DNA of 39,588 nt from Candidatus Aminicenantota bacterium. GTDB taxonomy: Bacteria > Acidobacteriota > Aminicenantia > UBA2199. The stretch spans positions 10,606 through 50,193 of the forward strand of contig WVZO01000608.1 in NCBI GenBank assembly GCA_011772425.1, given 5' to 3'. The position numbers and the translations under genes were made by a program. Positions 34,725 to 39,588 of the stretch are shown here, piece after piece (the stretch's first letter is position 1; every line of letters starts with the position of its first letter). Under the pieces are notes generated by a model that saw nothing but the letters and a program-made list of their open reading frames with translations, ran no database searches and had not been told where the DNA came from.

Positions 34725-35885
34725 ATGGGCAAACGGCTGGTATTTATCGGTGCGGGACATGCACATTTAACAGCGATAACGAATTTATCCCGTTATACCG
34801 GTGACGGGCATACGGTTACGGTTATCAGCGCAGGCTCTTATCATTACTATTCCGGTATGGGACCGGGGTTGCTGTCCGGGGTCTATACACCCCAGGAAGT
34901 TCGTTTTAATGTTAAGCGGTTGACTGAGTCCCGTGGGGGTGAATTTATTGAAGATAAAGCAATAACCGTTGACCCGGGAAAGCGGACGATTCAATTAAAA
35001 AACGGTAAAACCGTGGATTATGATGTAGTTTCTTTTAATACCGGCAGTGAGATTGCTACCGGTCCGGTGGATGCATCCTATGACAATATTTTCAAAGTTA
35101 AACCCGTAGAGAATATGTTTATTGCACGGTGTAAAATTATGGAGGCGTTAAAAAAAGGCCCGCTGAATATCGCAGTGATTGGGGGTGGTGCTGCCGGTGT
35201 GGAAATGGTAAACAATGTCTGGCGCATCGCTGCCGATATGAAAGTAGAGTCAAAAACGAAAATCACCATGATTTCCAGGGGAAAACTACTGCACCGCTTT
35301 CCTCCCAGGGTCAGGAAATTAGCTGTTAAAAGTATGAATGCCAAAGGAATCGCACTGGAAGAGGATATGCCGGTGAAGGAGAATACAAAAGAAAAATTTC
35401 TCCTGGAAGACGGGCGGGAGATTCCTTTTGATTTCGCATTTGTGGCTACAGGTACGAAACCGTCGGACCTGTTCAAGGAATCCGGGATTCCCACGGGAGA
35501 TGACGGTGGTTTGTTGGTCAATGAGTATTTGCAGTCAATAAAGTACCCGGAAATCTTTGGGGGTGGAGACTGCATCAGCTTTAAGCCCCGCCCCCTTGAT
35601 AAAGTAGGTGTCTATGCAGTACGGGAGAATCCCATTCTTATGGAAAACCTGTATGCGGCCCTTTCCGGCGGTGATTTTCAAACCTTTAAACCCCAGGAAG
35701 TCTACCTGCTGATCCTGAATATGGGAGATGACACCGGCATTTTCAACCGCAAATCACTGACTTTTGCAGGTAAACTTGCATTTAAAATAAAAGACCGGAT
35801 CGACAGGAAATTCATGAGAGTATTTCAGCTGTCTAACGAGTTGGATGATAAAGTGGAATGTAGTAATGCGGCCTCAATGGGGTAA
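34725..35885 (+). CDS. NADH dehydrogenase-like FAD oxidoreductase
   Basis: About 386 residues. I favour the ATG at 34725, preceded by ATGGAG, over the ATG at 34713, which has no ribosome site. FAD-binding LVFIGAGHAHL is at the N-terminus; the GHAH variant is typical of type-II NADH dehydrogenase-like proteins and of flavoprotein domains fused to SelD. NAD(P)-binding IAVIGGGAAGVEM is near residue 150. ATG motif VATGTKP and the second FAD contact FGGGDC follow. A GVYAVRENPIL segment and an amphipathic C-terminus suggest peripheral membrane association. It probably oxidises NAD(P)H; the electron acceptor is unknown. Confidence 0.85.
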   Translation: MGKRLVFIGAGHAHLTAITNLSRYTGDGHTVTVISAGSYHYYSGMGPGLLSGVYTPQEVRFNVKRLTESRGGEFIEDKAITVDPGKRTIQLKNGKTVDYDVVSFNTGSEIATGPVDASYDNIFKVKPVENMFIARCKIMEALKKGPLNIAVIGGGAAGVEMVNNVWRIAADMKVESKTKITMISRGKLLHRFPPRVRKLAVKSMNAKGIALEEDMPVKENTKEKFLLEDGREIPFDFAFVATGTKPSDLFKESGIPTGDDGGLLVNEYLQSIKYPEIFGGGDCISFKPRPLDKVGVYAVRENPILMENLYAALSGGDFQTFKPQEVYLLILNMGDDTGIFNRKSLTFAGKLAFKIKDRIDRKFMRVFQLSNELDDKVECSNAASMG

Positions 35886-35889
35886 TATG

Positions 35890-35962
35890 TTAAGAAGCGT
35901 GGTACGATGACTGACCATGTATGAAAAGCTTTTGCGGGGGGTCCAGGGCAAAAAGGAGGAAG
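35890..35962 (-). repeat. Partial copy of the CATACACGGTCA element
   Basis: Reading leftward: CCTCCTTTTTGCCCTGGACC, GCAAAAGCTTTTCATACATGGTCA, GTCATCGTACCACGCTTCTTAAC. It matches the inner part of the copies at 12860 and 39220, with the hairpin partly lost. Confidence 0.7.
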
Positions 35963-36115
35963 TTAAGAAGTTGAGAAGATAAGAAGTTAAGTAAGCTGAA
36001 GGCTTCCTCATCCATCTGAAACGGGGCTTTTTGTATTAATTGCTTTCAATGTCAAAAAAGGACGCCTAATCGGTTGGTTCTGGTAAGGAAGCCTTCGAGA
36101 TGGTCCGAAGGACCT

Positions 36116-36150
36116 TCTGCGGCCCCCCTCGCCGAGGGGCTGGACGCAGG
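36116..36150. repeat. G+C-rich hairpin upstream of rhodanese-ferritin gene
   Basis: CCCCTC-GCC-GAGGGG (36125-36139) sits inside CTGCG...CGCAG arms and runs into AGGAGGCAAAA, a motif shared with the inverted dispersed elements. The remainder of 35963-36115 has only low-complexity AAGAAGTTAAG runs. Confidence 0.45.
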
Positions 36151-36176
36151 AGGCAAAATAAGAAAAGAGGTGAATG

Positions 36177-37022
36177 ATGAGTTTGATAAATTATTTTAAG
36201 CCGGTGGTAACGATTACGCCGGATGAAGTGCGTGAAATGATTAAAGGCAAGAAACCGGAGGAATTTTGTCTCCTGGATGTGCGTCAGCCTAAGGAGTATG
36301 AGCGGGGGCATATCCCGGGATCGGTATTAATTCCTCTTGCTCAATTGCCGGAACGGATTGGTGAGTTAGACCCAAGGAAACCTATCATTGCGTACTGTGC
36401 TATTGGCGGCCGGAGCCGGGCAGCGGCTTCGATCTTACAGGATGGAGGTTTTGAAGCTGCCTATAATTTAAAAGGTGGTTTCAATGCCTGGAATGGGCTG
36501 GCTGTAGAAGGCCCACCGGAGACGGGAATGGCCTATTTTGAAAAAGTGGATAAAGCGGAAGATGTTCTTTTGCTGGCCTGGGCATTGGAAGAAGGAACGC
36601 GGCGGTTTTATGAGGCGATGGCGGATCATACGGAAGATGAAAATGCAAAAAAGATTTACGTTGGCCTGAAAGAGGTAGAAAAAAACCACCAAAAAGTCAT
36701 CACCAATTTGTATTATGAAATCACAGGTACCACTGCTGATGCAGTGACACCGTTTTACAGCAAATATTTGTCCGAAGATGAAATGGAGCAATTGATGGAA
36801 GGCCAGATGAAACTCAATGACGTACTGGCCTGGGCCCGGAAGCAAGACTTGAAACGTGTGCTGGAATTTGCCATTGCTTTGGAAGCCAAGCTTTACGACC
36901 TTTACTTCCGCATGAAAGGGAAATACAAAGAACTTGCCATGAATAAGGTCTACTCAACACTGGAGGCTGAAGAAAAACAGCACATAGACCTTTTTACAGA
37001 CCTATTGGAGAAGAAGTTATAG
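36177..37022 (+). CDS. Rhodanese-ferritin-like fusion protein
   Basis: 281 residues; of two adjacent ATGs the second has the better distance from AGAGG. Residues 10-110 form a rhodanese domain with LLDVRQPKEYERGHIPGS and the loop CAIGGRSR, whose Cys74 would carry persulfide. Residues about 120-280 form a four-helix ferritin-like/rubrerythrin-type domain with repeated Glu and E-x-x-H-type motifs (EEGTRRFYEAM, EVEKNHQKVI, LEAKLYDLYFRM, EAEEKQHIDLF) suited to a di-iron site. Such fusions are known in anaerobes and suggest handling of sulfane sulfur with oxygen or peroxide. Cytoplasmic, no signal peptide. Confidence 0.9.
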   Translation: MSLINYFKPVVTITPDEVREMIKGKKPEEFCLLDVRQPKEYERGHIPGSVLIPLAQLPERIGELDPRKPIIAYCAIGGRSRAAASILQDGGFEAAYNLKGGFNAWNGLAVEGPPETGMAYFEKVDKAEDVLLLAWALEEGTRRFYEAMADHTEDENAKKIYVGLKEVEKNHQKVITNLYYEITGTTADAVTPFYSKYLSEDEMEQLMEGQMKLNDVLAWARKQDLKRVLEFAIALEAKLYDLYFRMKGKYKELAMNKVYSTLEAEEKQHIDLFTDLLEKKL

Positions 37023-37088
37023 AGAGAATCCAAAATAATGTCACTTTTTTAAGTATGTGACGAGGAGCTCAAACTGGAGAAGCATGAG

Positions 37089-39155
37089 GTGAAGAAATAT
37101 ACAAAATACCTGACGATTATTGCATGTCTTTTTTTATTATGGTACAGTGCAGAGGGACAAGGGGAAAAAATAGCACGTTTAAATTTAATGCCCTTGCCGG
37201 CACAGGTTGCCGTGCAGGAGGGGAAATTTCCAGTGACAGTATCTTTTACCGCCGGGATTGAAAAAAAAACAAAAGCTGATACAGGACGGGCTGCCAGGGC
37301 TGTGCGGCGTATGCTGAAGCGGCTGGCAGGTCGAACCGGGCTATTTTTCACTGATAATAAAATTCACATCAAATCCAAATCCCTGGAGACTGCTTTGCGG
37401 ATTCGTTTCAAACGAGAGGGAAGACTCCGGTTGGGCGAAGATGAAACCTACAGTCTGATGGTAACCCCTGAATACATTCAATTGAACGCAGAAACTGATA
37501 TTGGTATTTTACGGGGTCTTGAGACGTTACTGCAACTTGTGCGTGCGGATAAGGAGGGGTATTATTTTCCGGCAGTGATGATCGAAGACCGGCCGCGTTT
37601 TGTCTGGCGGGGGCTTCTTATTGATTCTTGCCGCCATTTTATGCCGGTGGAAGTAATCAAGCGCAACCTGGAGGGTATGGCAGCGGTGAAAATGAATGTT
37701 CTCCACTGGCACCTTACCGAAGACCAGGGGTTTCGTATTGAGTGCAAAACATTCCCAAAGCTGCACCAATTGGGTTCTGATGGTTTATATTATACACAAA
37801 ACCAAATACGGGATATTATTGCCTATGCAGCAGACCGGGGTATTCGGGTGATGCCGGAATTCGATATCCCCGGGCATTCTACCAGTTGGCTGGTAGGGTA
37901 TCCTGGACTGGGCAGCGCTCCCGGCCCCTATACCATTGAGAGGGAATATGGCATCAAAGACCCTACCTTTAACCCTACCATCAAAGCCACTTATAAATTC
38001 TTCAATAAATTTTTCAAAGAAATGAGTGCTCTTTTTATCGATGAGTATTTTCATATCGGCGGTGATGAAAATAACGGTAAACACTGGGACGCCAATCCCA
38101 AAATACAGGCGTTTAAGCAAAAGCACAATCTTAAAGACAACCACGCACTCCAGGCTTATTTTAACAAAAAGATACTTAAAATCTTAACCAAATACAAAAA
38201 GAAAATGGTGGGCTGGGATGAGATATTTCAACCCGAACTGCCCAACACTATTGTGATTCAATCCTGGCGTGGGAAAAAAGCCCTCCGGGAAGCAGCTAAA
38301 AAAGGATACAACAGTATTCTTTCCAATGGCTACTACATTGACCTGGCCCAGCCCACGGATTTTCATTATCTGAATGATCCCATCCCGGAAGATTCGAATT
38401 TGACCCCGGAAGAAAAGAAACGCATCCTGGGTGGTGAAGCCACCATGTGGGCGGAATTGATTTCGCCTGAGACTATAGATTCCCGCATCTGGCCCCGAAC
38501 CGCTGCTATTGCCGAGCGATTCTGGTCTTCGGCCCAGGTCAACGATGTCGATGATATGTACCGGCGCCTGGACATTATCAGTTTCCAATTGGAGGAACTG
38601 GGGCTGACTCATATCAAAAACCAGGCGATGATACTGCGCCGGTTGACCAATGGAAAAGATACCACGGCACTAAAGGTGTTGGTAGATGTGATGGAACCGT
38701 TAAAACTATACGCCCGCCACCACCAGGGGGCTACATATACTTTTTTCTCCCCATTAACCCGCGTGGTGGATGCAGCACTGCCAGATGCTAAAAAGGCCCG
38801 CATATTCCGAAAGCAGGCAGCGGCATTTGTGAAGGGCAACCGCACCAAAGAGGCCGCAGAAGTTCTGATTAAGGACCTTAAGCTGTGGAAAGAAAATCAT
38901 CAAAATTTACAGCCAGTGATCGTGAATTCCCCGGTGTTAAAAGAAATTGAAACCCTTTCGAAGGACCTGGCGAAAATTGCCGATATTGGATTGCAGGCGG
39001 TGGAATATATATTGAAAGGGAAAAAGCCCGGTCCTGGATGGATAGAAGAAAACAAGAAAGTTCTTCAGGATGCAAAGAAACCGCGGGGTCATGCCGAGTT
39101 GATGGTTGTCACCGCCATCGAGCAGTTAGTTAATGCCTGCAATGGAGATAAATAA
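37089..39155 (+). CDS. GH20 beta-N-acetylhexosaminidase, exported
   Basis: 688 residues from a GTG start with GGAG 9 nt upstream; the nearby ATG at 37084 is in a frame that stops after two codons. Signal peptide to about AEGQG. An N-terminal alpha/beta GH20b-type domain (about 25-160) precedes the catalytic barrel beginning RFVWRGLLIDSCRHF. NVLHWHLTEDQGFR and the catalytic pair in HIGGDEN (Asp326, Glu327) are present; the neighbouring Asp positions the substrate N-acetyl group. RIWPRTAAIAERFWS is the conserved end of the barrel. A helical C-terminal extension of about 170 residues follows. It releases terminal GlcNAc or GalNAc from glycans in the periplasm or outside the cell. Confidence 0.95.
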   Translation: MKKYTKYLTIIACLFLLWYSAEGQGEKIARLNLMPLPAQVAVQEGKFPVTVSFTAGIEKKTKADTGRAARAVRRMLKRLAGRTGLFFTDNKIHIKSKSLETALRIRFKREGRLRLGEDETYSLMVTPEYIQLNAETDIGILRGLETLLQLVRADKEGYYFPAVMIEDRPRFVWRGLLIDSCRHFMPVEVIKRNLEGMAAVKMNVLHWHLTEDQGFRIECKTFPKLHQLGSDGLYYTQNQIRDIIAYAADRGIRVMPEFDIPGHSTSWLVGYPGLGSAPGPYTIEREYGIKDPTFNPTIKATYKFFNKFFKEMSALFIDEYFHIGGDENNGKHWDANPKIQAFKQKHNLKDNHALQAYFNKKILKILTKYKKKMVGWDEIFQPELPNTIVIQSWRGKKALREAAKKGYNSILSNGYYIDLAQPTDFHYLNDPIPEDSNLTPEEKKRILGGEATMWAELISPETIDSRIWPRTAAIAERFWSSAQVNDVDDMYRRLDIISFQLEELGLTHIKNQAMILRRLTNGKDTTALKVLVDVMEPLKLYARHHQGATYTFFSPLTRVVDAALPDAKKARIFRKQAAAFVKGNRTKEAAEVLIKDLKLWKENHQNLQPVIVNSPVLKEIETLSKDLAKIADIGLQAVEYILKGKKPGPGWIEENKKVLQDAKKPRGHAELMVVTAIEQLVNACNGDK

Positions 39156-39167
39156 GCTTCTGTTTTT

Positions 39168-39207
39168 TTTAGCCACGAAGGTACACGAAGGGGCACGAAG
39201 AGAAGAA
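39168..39207. repeat. TAGCCACGAAG-type dispersed repeat
   Basis: TTAGCCACGAAGGTACACGAAGGGGCACGAAG in pieces: three CACGAAG-like units, same type as at 34590. Immediately downstream of the hexosaminidase stop codon. Confidence 0.65.
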
Positions 39208-39219
39208 GATAAGAAAAAA

Positions 39220-39474
39220 AATGGTACCAATGGGAAATACCCTTATGAAGCATAGTACGATGACTGACCGTGTATGAAAAGTTTTGTGGGGGTCCAGGGG
39301 GCGGTTTTTCAAAAGAGCCCCCTGGTCGCCGAAGGCATAGGAGTTGCAGGATGGGCAGGCTAAACGTTTTTTTAGCTCATAGGTATTACTGCCCATCCTG
39401 GAGATAAAAATATGGTTTAGTAGATCCGCACGGAGGGCAATAGGTTTTAAGAGTGCCCGTGCGGTAGGAGAGAT
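39220..39474 (-). repeat. Full-length dispersed three-hairpin element, copy 2
   Basis: Inverted relative to the copy at 30362 and matching it along its length. Its second hairpin is AGGATGGGCAG/CTGCCCATCCT (39348-39358 with 39389-39399). Its third is CCAGGGGGC/GCCCCCTGG (39294-39302 with 39317-39325). The stems differ in sequence from copy 1 yet stay paired. Ends in TACCAATGGGAAATACCC at the left. Confidence 0.85.
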
Positions 39475-39555
39475 AAGGTGCCCTGCGGGCAAGTTTAAAA
39501 CGCCTGCGGCGAAGGGTCAGAATTTTCTATTTTGGAATAAAGTACCTGGCACCTT
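39475..39555. repeat. Short element with inverted AAGGTGCC ends
   Basis: AAGGTGCC (39475-39482) and GGCACCTT (39548-39555) bound 81 bp containing GCCCTGCGGGC and CGCCTGCGGCG hairpins. No gene is seen from here to the window end. Confidence 0.4.
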
Positions 39556-39588
39556 CTATTTCACCAGAGAATTATCTACGGTAGAAAA

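Noticed and set aside
36177-39155. Operon of rhodanese-ferritin and hexosaminidase
   Set aside because: They are 66 bp apart on one strand but have no functional link, and no shared regulation can be shown; left as separate genes.
39169-39492. Leftward open frame of about 107 codons at the window end
   Set aside because: It runs through the dispersed hairpin element and CACGAAG repeats; the sequence is explained by those repeats.

Overview
The window is a 39.6-kb stretch of a Gram-negative-type bacterial chromosome. Its content is mostly exported and cell-surface proteins plus an unusually large load of small intergenic repeats. The features that point to a lineage are paired small peptides with an LNKxTxAxL...GG leader, membrane LuxR regulators with two-component-type propeller repeats, SBBP and plant-type LRR proteins, and long alpha-2-macroglobulins. 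Together they fit an uncultured Acidobacteriota relative such as Candidatus Aminicenantes. That is an inference from gene content; no rRNA or universal marker gene lies in the window.

Layout. 1-7.3 kb: the 3' part of a J-domain/TPR gene converges on a giant lipoprotein alpha-2-macroglobulin, and both stop codons lie inside one 28-bp palindrome. 7.4-10 kb: a RiPP (lanthipeptide-like) precursor, a membrane TPR gene broken by one in-frame TAA, and a 525-bp array of 25 units of 21 bp (7 residues each). 10-14.8 kb: a DUF169 protein, a serine beta-lactamase-family hydrolase, an MFS transporter and a PilZ protein. 15-25.5 kb: a leftward operon of three tandemly duplicated LRR/FN3/Ig-like secreted proteins (stop-start junctions TGAAAATG), an SBBP protein and a small outer-membrane-protein-like gene. 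25.7-30.2 kb: divergent from that operon, a secreted protein ending in what I read as a CheD-like glutamine deamidase domain; then a second RiPP precursor with the same 31-residue leader design; then, convergent, a membrane-bound LuxR regulator with 14 propeller blades. 30.6-33.5 kb: a G+C-richer pair, an RND/MMPL exporter and a secreted protein with a duplicated domain. 33.8-39.2 kb: a hexapeptide acyltransferase, an NADH dehydrogenase-like flavoprotein, a rhodanese-ferritin fusion and a GH20 hexosaminidase.

Most genes work in the envelope: protease trapping (A2M), adhesion or recognition (LRR, SBBP), glycan breakdown (GH20), sensing (propeller-LuxR, PilZ) and export (RND, MFS). The most unusual protein-level result is the secreted CheD-like deamidase next to an orphan RiPP precursor. 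At DNA level, a dispersed hairpin element of about 255-285 bp has compensatory changes between copies, and palindromic or 7-bp repeats have entered reading frames in-frame. No RiPP maturation enzyme, tRNA, rRNA, CRISPR array or transposase gene was found.
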